DNA of 64,000 bases from Macrophomina tecta (lineage: Eukaryota; Ascomycota; Dothideomycetes; Botryosphaeriales; Botryosphaeriaceae): NCBI GenBank assembly GCA_024180945.1, contig JAKSGN010000007.1, forward strand, positions 4,774,001-4,838,000, read 5' to 3'. Below the pieces are notes generated by a model, which searched no databases, was not told the origin of the DNA, and saw nothing but the letters and a program-made list of their open reading frames with translations. Each line of letters starts with the position of its first letter. Positions within the stretch are counted from its first letter, which is position 1. Both the position numbers and the translations under genes were made by a program. Of the stretch, positions 47,171-56,227 are shown piece after piece.

Positions 47171-48784
47171 ATGGGCTTCATCCGGGCCAGTCTCGACCTG
47201 GAGCCAGACTGGGGGCTGACCTCCAGTCTGCTCCTACTAACTCTGGTCGTGCTTCTGGGCATTGCGAGCACCCTCCGTGACCCATTGCGTGGTATTCCTG
47301 GGCCGCGAGTCTGTACTTGGACGCCACTGTGGCTGCATTATCAGGCATGGAAAGGCACGCAATGCACTGCCATACGGGCTCTGCACGCCAAATACGGCGC
47401 CGTCGTGCGTGTTGCGCCCAACGAAGTTGACATTGCCGACGGAGCTGCGCTGTGGTCCGTCTATATGGAGCGGGGCGGCTTTGCCAAAGCAGGATGTTAC
47501 CGGACTTTCAATATCGATGGCCACGCGACGATCTTCACAACGCTGTCGCTGGACCGGCGGGCCGCACGCCTCAAGGCGGTGCAGTCAATGTTCTCCCACG
47601 CGGCTGTGGCGGGCGCAACTGGGATCATCAGGGAGTGTGCGGAGCGAATGGTAAGGCAAATGGAAGACGCTAAAAAGCGGAAAGGACCTGGGGTGCCGCT
47701 TGACGTGCTTAATCTAACTCGCGCCTATGGTAACTTCTCCACCCGAAAGTATCGACATGCGCGCTGACGTGTTGCCTCTGCTCAATTCTGCAGCGGTTGA
47801 CGCCGTATCCGCATACATTCTCGGCCGAGCCTACGGGTCGCTGAATGAAGCTGCCGATGAGCCGATATCTGTCTCACCATTTGTTGATAGCTTCGTCGCA
47901 ATGAGCCGCTTTTTCCACCTCGGGCCGGCCTTGTGGTGGGCCGCTGAGCGCGTTCAGCAGTTGCCAATACCCGGCTGGAGGCGGGAGCGCCGCATTGCGG
48001 CCGTTTCTGCTGCGGCGGTGGATGGCTTTCTCAGCCGGCTGATAGATGATACAACAGGCGGAAAACAGGAACCATCCATGCAGGCAAGCTATCCGGCGCG
48101 GCTCCTGAGCTGCGGATTACCTAGGGAGTGCATCTTGGCCGAGTGCAAGGACGTGGTCTTTGCTGGCACGGATTCAACGGGAAATAACCTGGCAACCATC
48201 ATCTGGTTCCTGGCGAGGTTCCCCGATGTGTGAGTCGAGGCGTGCCCTTCACTGAGAGCAGCGCTAATGCAAGGGCGGAGAACAGCCATGAGAAGATTCG
48301 AACAGAGGTCGAGGAGGGAAGCGGCGAGAAAGATGGATTGGACCTCGCAACGCTGCCGTACCTGTCGGGAGTGGTCAGAGAGGCGCTCCGACTGAGCATG
48401 GCCATATCATGTAGACTGCCCCGCGTGGTTCCAGAAGGTGGTTTCAGACACGGCGCGCATTGGTTTCCTGCGGGCACGATCGTAGGGGTTTCGGCGTATC
48501 AATTACACCTCGACCCAGCGGTCTTCCGAGAGCCGTTTGCCTTCAGGCCGGAGCGGTGGCTGGACGCTTCGCCGGAGATGCACCGTGACTGGCTGCCCTT
48601 TGGCAAGGGTGCGCGAGCGTGTGTCGCCAGGAATCTGGCGCTGGTGGAGCTGTACGTAGCGACTCGAGCCATCGTCAGGTCGGGCGTCCTGGATGGGGCG
48701 GCAACGGTATCATCCCGGATAGAGTCTCTGGAATGGTTCAATTCGAGGGTCAAGGGCGGGGTTATCGAGTTGGTTTGGCGGTAG
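47171..48784 (+). CDS. cytochrome P450 monooxygenase (P450-3), cluster member
   Basis: Three exons (47171-47729, 47794-48229, 48274-48784) give 501 residues. A membrane anchor (SSLLLLTLVVLLGIAS) and hinge GIPGPRV precede the catalytic domain. The I-helix motif FAGTDSTGNN lies near residue 308, E-x-x-R (REALRL) follows, then PERW and the haem loop LPFGKGARACVARNLA with Cys448. The residue two after the Cys is Ala, where Gly is usual; this variant is tolerated in some fungal P450s. It lies between oxygenase 2 and the bANK regulator on the same strand, with a shared-type motif upstream. A hydroxylase acting on the peptide or a precursor is the simplest reading. Confidence 0.9.
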
Positions 48785-49271
48785 CTTATTTGACATGGCC
48801 GGACACTTGGCCGCAGACGCTACGAACAAACACTTGGATTAGCGAATTATAGGCGGATCGAGGTTACGCGATACGACGGGAGGGGTGTGCCCAAGTTTTA
48901 AGCAGATAGCGAAACAGACTGATGCTCATTCATTGGCGAAGCGGCATTTCCGAAAGGAGGGATGCAGGAGAAGCGGGGCGAGCAGCCAATGGCAGACAAG
49001 CAAAAGATGCAGGTTGTATGTGCAGACCGCCCGACACGAAAAGCTTTGCTAGACCTCCTGACTCGGTGATTTCGAAGGCAGAGTTACAGGAGAAAAAAAA
49101 AAGTTTAGCGAGTCGCCGAAGCATGTGGCGAGGAGGAAAATGATCATCACCAGTTGTGCAGGTCGTCAAGCTATACACGCCACGCCGAGCGAGAGACCGA
49201 GAAGGTTTCTGCCTCGATATATCATTCGGAGCGCGTCCGGGAGGGGGGAACAGCAGAGGGCAAGAAGCACA
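48785..49271. other. promoter region of the bANK regulator
   Basis: Nearly 490 nt between the P450-3 stop and the bANK start. No ATGCATGT motif and no gene were seen here. Confidence 0.4.
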
Positions 49272-50268
49272 ATGCAACAGCCAGCTCAAGTAATGGTGGC
49301 GTCAGAGGAATGCAGTATGTGGGGGATGCAGTCGGCAGCGCAGCGTCGAAGATTGCAGAACCGTCTTGCGCAGAGAAATCACCGTGAGTGCTCAGCTGGG
49401 GGCATGTGACGGGGTGCGGGTGCTAATGGCGTGGGCAGGGAAGCGGATGCGAGAGCAGCAGCAGCAGCAGCAGCAGCAACAGCCACAGGAGCAGCAACAG
49501 CAGATGCCGCGACAAGAACAGGAGCAAGACCTGCACGAGGGCCCGCCGCTAGAGACGGAGCAGCAGGGGAATGGGGAGCGTCCGAACCAGGGCGAAGAGA
49601 GCGGCGGCCACGAGGCACTGGCGGAAGCAGAGCAGCTGTGCTTCGACGACTTCATCGACCTGATGCCGGAGAGCGGTGGAAGCGGGAGCGATCTGTGGTC
49701 AGCGTGCGGGACGGAAACGGGGCCGGGAGCGGGAGCAGAAACAGGCTCGCGCGCCGGCCCGCTGGAGGCGCAGAGCGGTGCTGGCGCCGGCTGGGCGGCG
49801 TCAACTGTTGCTGCGCCTGTTGTTGTTGCTGCTGCTGCTCCAGGCCTGCTGCCCTCGCCCTCGCCCTCGCCCTCGCACTCGCACTCGGCCTCGTCCTGGG
49901 GTTGCTCGCGGGCGGCGCCGCCAGCGCAGCTGCCGTTCCGAGCGCTGCAGACACAGGCGCAGGCGCGAGCAGGCACGGCCAGCCGGTGGACGACGGCGCT
50001 GCACATTGCGACGCGGTGCGGGCACGACCGGTTGGCGCGCGTGCTGCTCGAACACGGGGCGGCGGCCAACCAGCGCGACAGCAGCGGGCAGACGGCGCTC
50101 CACGTTGCGGCAAGTCACGGCCACGAGCGGCTGGCGCGCGTGCTGCTGGAGCACGGCGCCGAGGTCGATGCTGTCGACGGTGACGGCTGGACGCCGCTGC
50201 ACCGAGCGGCCGAATCGGGCGACGACTCGACTGCGCGGCTGCTGCTGGTGCGCGACATGGGCCTGTAG
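49272..50268 (+). CDS. bANK transcription factor (bZIP-type basic region plus ankyrin repeats)
   Basis: Two exons (49272-49383 and 49439-50268) give 313 residues. The first exon ends inside a bZIP-type basic region that the splice completes: QRRRLQNRLAQRNH joined to RKRMRE, at about residues 24-44. No leucine zipper follows. Instead there is a Gln-rich tract (CAG repeats), an acidic segment (CFDDFIDLMPE) that could activate transcription, a Ser/Pro/Ala-rich linker and three ankyrin repeats from about residue 221. This arrangement is the bANK type, known from TOXE of the HC-toxin cluster and Aps2 of the apicidin cluster, both pathway-specific activators of NRPS genes. The splice restores the basic motif exactly, which supports the start and intron. 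It is the likely regulator of this cluster. Confidence 0.9.
49456..49503 (+). repeat. CAG-rich microsatellite encoding poly-Gln
   Basis: A CAG/CAA-rich tract directly follows the basic region of the bANK gene and encodes two Gln runs. Its length may vary between strains. Confidence 0.75.
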
Positions 50269-50629
50269 CACGCGCAGGTGCGATGGACTGAGACGGGCGA
50301 GCGAGGACGAAGAAGCGGGGGCGTTGGCGAGCGTGTTGGTGTTGGTCTGTGTTGTTTTGTCTTTTGCTGTAACTTCTGGGGCGGCAAAAAGGGAAAGGCG
50401 TCGCATATTGTTTCTCCACTACTCCCAATCTGGCTAGCGCGCGACAATCGACTCGTCTGATCCACTCCACCATCGCTCATCCACTCTCTCACCCTCTCTG
50501 CCACCTCCTTACTCCTGCTTTGCGTCCTCTCCAAATGCCACCCGCTTGCTCTGCCGCCTCCGCACGTCAATCCAACGGCTGCTTTCCGTCGCCGCCCACC
50601 CCGTTCCGTGCCTTTCTTCACCGTATCCC
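50269..50629. other. intergenic, convergent bANK and oxygenase 3 3' ends
   Basis: A 361-nt spacer between stop codons, with no supported feature. Confidence 0.4.
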
Positions 50630-51779
50630 TCACCCGTAGATCCGCTGCAGCTTCACCTGGTTCCATTCGTATGCCGTCATGTCCGGATACTTCGGCGGTC
50701 GTTGTGCGTCGACAAACGCCGCCAGCGGTCGCAGCGACACGTCGCGCGAGAATTTGGCAAAGTAGGCCAGCGAGTACCGCGCCTGCAGCTCGCCTGATTC
50801 GCGCGTCTGCTCTGCCCGCGGCACCGTCACCCGGTGGCTCACTGATGTCAGCACGTCGTTGGTCAGCCGCTGCAGGCTGTCCCCAATGTTGACCAGCATC
50901 TCTGTCTTGCTGTCCGCCTCGACCGAGATGTACTGCCCCGGCTGGTCCTGTTGTTCCACCTCCAGCCCGCCTACCGTGTCTTGCAGCAACAACGTCACCG
51001 TCCCGAAGTCCGTGTGCTCCGAAATGCGCGTGAGCTTGCCGCTGCGCACGTCTGCAACCTGCACCGGCGGGTAGTAGTTGAGCCGCAGCTCGCTCACATT
51101 CTCGCGGCACCGCCCCACCAGGTCCACCTCGATCCCGCGGCCACGCAGCCCCTGCTCCAGTGCGTCGAGAATCCGCAGATGCACCTCCTGACATGCCTCG
51201 TAAAAGCGCTCCAGGAAATCCCGTATCCCCGGCAGCTCATGCTCTGTCGGCCACATGTTTGCGTACAGCGCATCGTCTGGCGCTCCCATGTCGAACGATT
51301 CCTGTGTTGCATTAACCTGGTGCTCCAATCACCGCGGAACTTCTACCTTGAGGTCAAACCGCTTTGCCGCTGCTTCTGTTGTTCCCTTCTCGAAATCCGT
51401 AATTGCCCACGACTTCTCTTGTCTGTGCACGCATGAGCGAGAGCGAAGAAGCCAACCGAGATGCTGGCCTTACCCCGGGCATGTCCACCCGCGGTTCGGG
51501 TTTGCTTGAGGTGGGTGCCGTATAGCTTCCTTGGCACTTCCCGGCAGCTGGAACAACCGCTTGCTCTGTGCCGTCGCATCAGACCTGCATTAGCCCGGTA
51601 CGGCCAGGGTCGCTCACCCATTGGAATGCCTGTTCGATGTCGCCGTCCGAAATCCCGTGATTCACCAGCTTCACCAAACCCTGCTGGCTGAAGCCGTCCA
51701 CCAGCGCCTCGCAAAACTCCGCTCTCTCCTGTGCCGAGCCAGAAGCGAACCTTTTCCCGTCAAGCACGCGAAACGCCAT
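50630..51779 (-). CDS. isopenicillin-N-synthase-like Fe(II)/2OG oxygenase 3
   Basis: Four exons (51618-51779, 51474-51565, 51347-51422, 50630-51301) give 333 residues. The N-terminal half holds QGLVKLVNHGIS, KRLFQLPGSAK and NPNRGWTCPGQEK. The core has His206, Asp208 (SEHTDFGTVTLL) and His266 (SHRVTVP) as iron ligands and Arg285 (RYSLAYF) for 2-oxoglutarate. Exon 1 is 162 nt. The middle coding block is split by an extra intron that its divergent neighbour, oxygenase 4, also has at almost the same place. The shared palindromic motif lies 93 nt before the start codon. A cluster tailoring enzyme is likely; which residue it modifies is unknown. Confidence 0.92.
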
Positions 51780-51871
51780 GATTGTAGCAATGCAGTCTGC
51801 CAATGCGCCCCGTGATGGAATTGAGCTGCTCTTATACTGTCGAGCGTGCTGCGCCGGGGCCAGAAGCTCGC

Positions 51872-51887
51872 TGACATGCATGTCCGC
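51872..51887. promoter_or_regulatory. candidate cluster control site upstream of oxygenase 3
   Basis: TGACATGCATGTCC at 51872-51885 differs by one base from the palindrome TGACATGCATGTCA. It lies 93 nt before the oxygenase 3 start codon. Confidence 0.5.
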
Positions 51888-52604
51888 AAAATGCTAGCTG
51901 ACTGCAACCCCGCATCGTTTCCACTGGGTCAAGCGCCCCGCGTACCTCTGGCACCACTGGCCTCGGCTTCTCATTCACGGGGACCAGAGATGCGCCATGT
52001 CCATCCCGCTCTGTTTGGATGAACCGACCATTTGACAACGCGAGGCGGGATATATTTACTCTCCAACATTGATGCTGCAGGCGCTGGTGGACACGCAGAC
52101 AATTCTGGTCACTTTGGAAATCTTGGATGCGTGTCCCAACCTCACAATCGGTCGAAGGGCCCACAATGCGGGAGGGACTGTCTGCTCATGGAAGTGAGAA
52201 TGTGCCCGGCGCCACCTGCTAGATAATGCTACGGTGAAAGTGCCTACACCTTGAGCGAATGTTCTCCCTCACATGTAGACAAACTCACGCCGGCTACTGA
52301 TGTTCTGGTCCGGCATCTTATGTGGCGCACTATACATGATCAGGATCTTCAGTGCTGAGAATGCGCCTGGCGTGTCGTCAATTCTCTACCTTCATAGTAC
52401 ACTGATATGCTGTATCGCCGTCTCAACCGGCATCTGTACCGACGCTAAAGGATGTTTGAGTATGCCGACTGCCCACAGTCTCAGCGGCATCTACGTTTCT
52501 GAGCCGGTTGCCAAAGATTCACTTTGGTTGGCTGAGCAGGAGAAGGACATTACGCCGCAGGCGGGGCGCGCGGAATGAAAGCCCTGAATTAAGAAAAGCA
52601 TTGC

Positions 52605-52616
52605 ATGCATGTCAGC
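52605..52616. promoter_or_regulatory. candidate cluster control site upstream of oxygenase 4
   Basis: ATGCATGTCAGC, preceded by another GC, lies about 70 nt before the start codon of oxygenase 4. It is identical over 12 bases to the site upstream of P450-3. Confidence 0.5.
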
Positions 52617-52684
52617 ACCCCTGACTCCGACAGTTTAAGTATCCGCTCACTGCCGGGAGGCACACCAGATCATCAGAGAGCGCA

Positions 52685-53830
52685 ATGGAACTGCCTTCGC
52701 TGGACTTTTTGGATTTCTCAACCGGCAACACCGATAAGAGGGACAATTTCTCCCAGAAACTGGCTCAGCAGCTTCAGACCTGCGGTTTTGCAGTCGTCCA
52801 TAACCATGGCGTAGACAAAGAGCTCCTCGATGAAGCTTTCCAATGGGTCCATCCTTCCTGAGTCATAGCTGATCTCTCGCAGCATCCCGCTTACGAGTCA
52901 ATCAGAGCCGCCGCTTTTTCGATCTACCTATGCGAGTCAAATTGAAATCCCTCCATCCCGCAGAGTCAAATCCGAACCGCGGGTACAGCTTCATCGGTCA
53001 AGGTAACACAATCAGGCCACCCCCTAGCGCAACCAGTAACGCAGGTTAACATATATCCAATAAAAAGAAAACCTTGCCGTCCTGACCCGTGCGGACCGGC
53101 GTGCCGAAAGGTGCGGTGAGCTGAAGGTATGCATGCAAGCTCGAACAAGGATCAGACTTCATGACACTTAGCATGCCTTCAGGAATCGTGGGATCAGGTC
53201 AACTCCAACAATCAATCTCACCCAAATCTTTGGGAGGCTGCAGAGGAGCTCCCCGGCTTCCGTGAATTCATGGAATCCTTTTTCCACACCCTGCACGACG
53301 CTGAGCTGCGACTACTCGATGCCATTGCTGCGGGACTGAACCTTCCCGCCGACATTTTTGCGCCGCTTCATACTGACGGCGTTGATGAGTTTCGGCTATT
53401 GCACTACCCGGCAGTAACGGCCGATGACATGGCGGCCAACACACGTACCTCAGAACACACCGATTTGGGAACCATCACCCTGCTGTTTCAAGACAGCACA
53501 GGTGGCCTCGAAGTCGAGGATCAGAGCACTAGTGGTGTATTCCACCCCATTTGCGCAGCCAGTCCGGCCATGATAATCAATGTGGGCGATTCACTCCAAC
53601 GTTGGACCAATGGCCTCCTCAAGTCGGCTTATCATCGCGTCACTGTGCCAAAGTCTGCTGCAAACGATGCTGTCATCCCGGCAAGGTACTCTATTGCCTT
53701 CTTCGCCAAACCGAACAGCGGAGTGCTCCTCCAACCTTTTCCACAATTTGTCAGTGAGGAGCATCCGAGTAAATACGAAAAACTGACGGTGGACGAGTAT
53801 CATCATCAGAAGCGCGCTCAGGTCTACTGA
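52685..53830 (+). CDS. isopenicillin-N-synthase-like Fe(II)/2OG oxygenase 4
   Basis: Four exons (52685-52846, 52906-53002, 53068-53126, 53183-53830) give 321 residues. CGFAVVHNHGVD, RRFFDLPMRVK and NPNRGYSFIGQEN mark the N-terminal half. His198, Asp200 (SEHTDLGTITLLFQD) and His257 (YHRVTVP) bind iron, and Arg274 (RYSIAFF) should bind 2-oxoglutarate. Exon 1 is again 162 nt. The donor of intron 1 is GTCCAT, unusual but at the conserved position. Core sequence and the extra intron are closest to oxygenase 3, which faces it across a shared promoter region, so the pair probably arose by inverted duplication. Likely a hydroxylase of the same pathway. Confidence 0.9.
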
Positions 53831-54529
53831 ACGCTTCTGATTATTCTCCTCCCATTTCTGTCGACTAGATCCAAAATAGAATGCTACAGGCCCATCTGCA
53901 GGCGTCAATCCCTCATTTTCACACTGTGATATACCAGACGACAGAGCGCTATCGTTCATTCGTTGTATTCACTTCTACTGTCGCACCGGGCATGAACGGC
54001 CTTGCAAGAGCAGACCTTTACTCATTACATGCTACGGTGAATTCAGTCCTCGACAGGTGCAAGTAACTACAGGATTTTATAGTTCTGCGAGCTATGCCAT
54101 GGGCAGCCCATGTTTCCGGCGCCAGGCCATGTCCGTCGAACAGGTCCGCCCTTTTTTTTCTTTTTTTTTTTTTTTTTTTCGGTCTTCTTGTTCGACAAGT
54201 TGACAAGATATGTAATGTCTTCCGTCCCTAAGCTGACCCGCAGTGCCCAGTCGCTGACGTGCAGCATCCCGAGCTGTGACCAAGCGCGAAGATTTAGTCT
54301 AAAGCTTATTCTGACAACTTTTGGGAGAGAACAGTAGATGTCTGGCCACCACCACTGTGTCCGTATTATGATGCTTACTTTTAATATTTGCCTGCGTTGA
54401 TCCCTATTCCTTGAGGGCAAAGGATGTAGGAAGATCTTTTTTGTCTTGATTTCTGGACTTTTTTTCCCCCTCTCATTCGTGTCCCTATTGATTAATCACA
54501 AAAGAAACGGGACGAAGAATTGCGCCAAG
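53831..54529. other. intergenic with T/C homopolymer tract
   Basis: A 700-nt spacer between oxygenase 4 and the fifth oxygenase gene, both on the plus strand. A T-run interrupted once by C lies at 54152-54179. No gene is supported. Confidence 0.4.
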
Positions 54530-55626
54530 ATGATATCTACGACAACCCAGACCATCAGTAGGCTGCCTTTTTCGCCACAACAACAGCCACAGCAGTGCAG
54601 TGAGGTTGGCGTTCACCCTCATGGCAAACTACCCACTCACCCAGCGGCTTCCTGGGAGACAGACAAGCCTGTGCCATTGACCCGCCAGTCCTTGCTGGAC
54701 CTTTTGGCTGGCAAGATACCATTAATCAAAGTTCCCGGGTTCGCTACCCGGGATGAATGTACCCAGCTTGTCACGGCCCTTTTGCCTAAACTGAGGCCTT
54801 ATGAGCACGCCACTGGCCCTGCTGTGAACAAGGTTGGGCTCGCGCAATTCGAGTTCCAGGCGCAATCAGAGGAGGACTACGAGAAACGAGATGGAAGTGG
54901 TGAGTCTGCCATTCTAGATCGCTCCCGCTGCCCTTTTTACGTATTCGGCGTCTGCATATACGAACACCACCGAATGCTAATGATACGAAAACAGAGAAAC
55001 AGCGGTATTTCGACGCAGCCGCCGAGCTCCGCAGCCTCCACGCCGACCTCGCCGCCTCATCCGGCGGCACCAACCTCTGGGCCCGCATCATCGCCGCCAT
55101 CTCAGGCCTCGTCCAGCCCGATTGGGACGCCGGCCTCGCCGCCGAACCCTCCAGCCACCAACAGAGCCAGCAGCAGCAGCAGTACTTCTCGGGCATCTTC
55201 CGCGAGATCAACAATGGCACGCCCATCCACTGCGACTGGTGCCCCTACGACTGCAACACCGAGGACTGGATTCTGTCCCGCATCACCAGCCAGGCCGTCT
55301 TCAACCTGTACCTCACCCCCGTGCGCGGCGGCGCCACCACCCTGTACGACGTGCAGTGGACGCCCGACGCGCTGCGGTTCAGGGACCGCGCGAGCTACGG
55401 ATACGACAGGAAGCTGGTCGAGGGCAAGAGGAGCTGCCGCTTCGAGCCCGAGGTGGGGGACTTGTACATCTTCAACTCGCGGAACATGCACGAGGTGAAG
55501 GAGCTGGAGCCGTGCGCTGGGTCCGCAGGGCTTGGCGATCTGGGTAGAATTGCATTGGCGAGTTTTATGGGCGTGTTGCCGGGCGAGGAGACGGGTGGTA
55601 AGCCCCGGCTCATGTTCTGGTCTTGA
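54530..55626 (+). CDS. Fe(II)/2OG oxygenase of a second subfamily (prolyl-4-hydroxylase-like fold)
   Basis: Two exons (54530-54899 and 54995-55626) give 333 residues. Unlike the four IPNS-like enzymes, the core has the metal motif HCDW with His202 and Asp204, a distal His289 (NMHEVKE) and Arg308 (GRIALASF). The surrounding sequence (FNLYLTPVRGGATTLYD and FEPEVGDLYIFNSRNMHE) is that of the prolyl-4-hydroxylase-like 2OG oxygenases. The N-terminus has a Gln-rich start and LAGKIPLIKVPGFATRDEC. A Gln-rich insert precedes the metal site. The ATG at 54530 is followed by a continuous frame into the conserved part. It is the last gene before the NRPS and convergent with it, so a role on the peptide or on an amino-acid precursor is plausible. 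Confidence 0.88.
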
Positions 55627-56227
55627 AATGAAAAGTGGCCTTAAAGTGTCGTAGGGGTCGTTTGGGACAGAGCGAGAACACTCTCCCATTTGTAGTTAGT
55701 ATGAACAAATAAGACTGGGAAATCATCATCTGTGCCCTGAGCGTAAGGCCATTTAACAAAGGCTTTTTGGAGTACTACGGCCGTAATTCATTTTCTCTCC
55801 AGGAGATTTTCAAACTTTTGCAAAAAAAAAAAAAAAAAAAAAAAAAACCAATACAGTTTGCAATCTCGTGCCGCGCAAAAAGTCTGTCGAAATTTAAGCA
55901 GCTTGTGTATCACGTATTCTATGAGTATGCTTTGCAGAGTGCATTTGGGTTGCACGCGATTTCAACGGGAAATAGAGGAAGTATCGAATTCCGCAAGCCA
56001 GCACTTGGGTGCTGGACTGAAGTTGACGGTATTAGGTCGGTCAAAAAGTGCGAGAAGCGGACAAGGTCTAAAGGCATTTAAAAGCGTCTCAAAATCTATG
56101 TCTATCCCAGTCGTGAGATGTTTGACTCGAACAACTCTAATCCGCCCAACACCAAATCCCAAAATCAGACATAGGCGAACAGTGAGAATACAAAACTCCA
56201 GAACCGCGCCAAGAGATCGTTGTTAAA
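55627..56227. other. intergenic, convergent with the NRPS 3' end
   Basis: A 600-nt spacer between the fifth oxygenase and the NRPS stop codon. An A26 run lies at 55822-55847. No gene is supported. Confidence 0.45.
55822..55847. repeat. A26 homopolymer
   Basis: A run of 26 A between two convergent genes. Length variation is likely. Confidence 0.8.

Larger units (their letters stand above)
51780..52684. other. divergent promoter between oxygenases 3 and 4
   Basis: About 900 nt separate the two start codons. Both ends carry an ATGCATGT-type motif close to the gene they face. No gene is supported inside. Confidence 0.5.

Noticed and set aside
49431..50183. Two further long plus-strand frames over the bANK gene
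   Set aside because: Only one phase gives the basic region, acidic segment and ankyrin repeats. The others are Ala/Arg-rich shadows.
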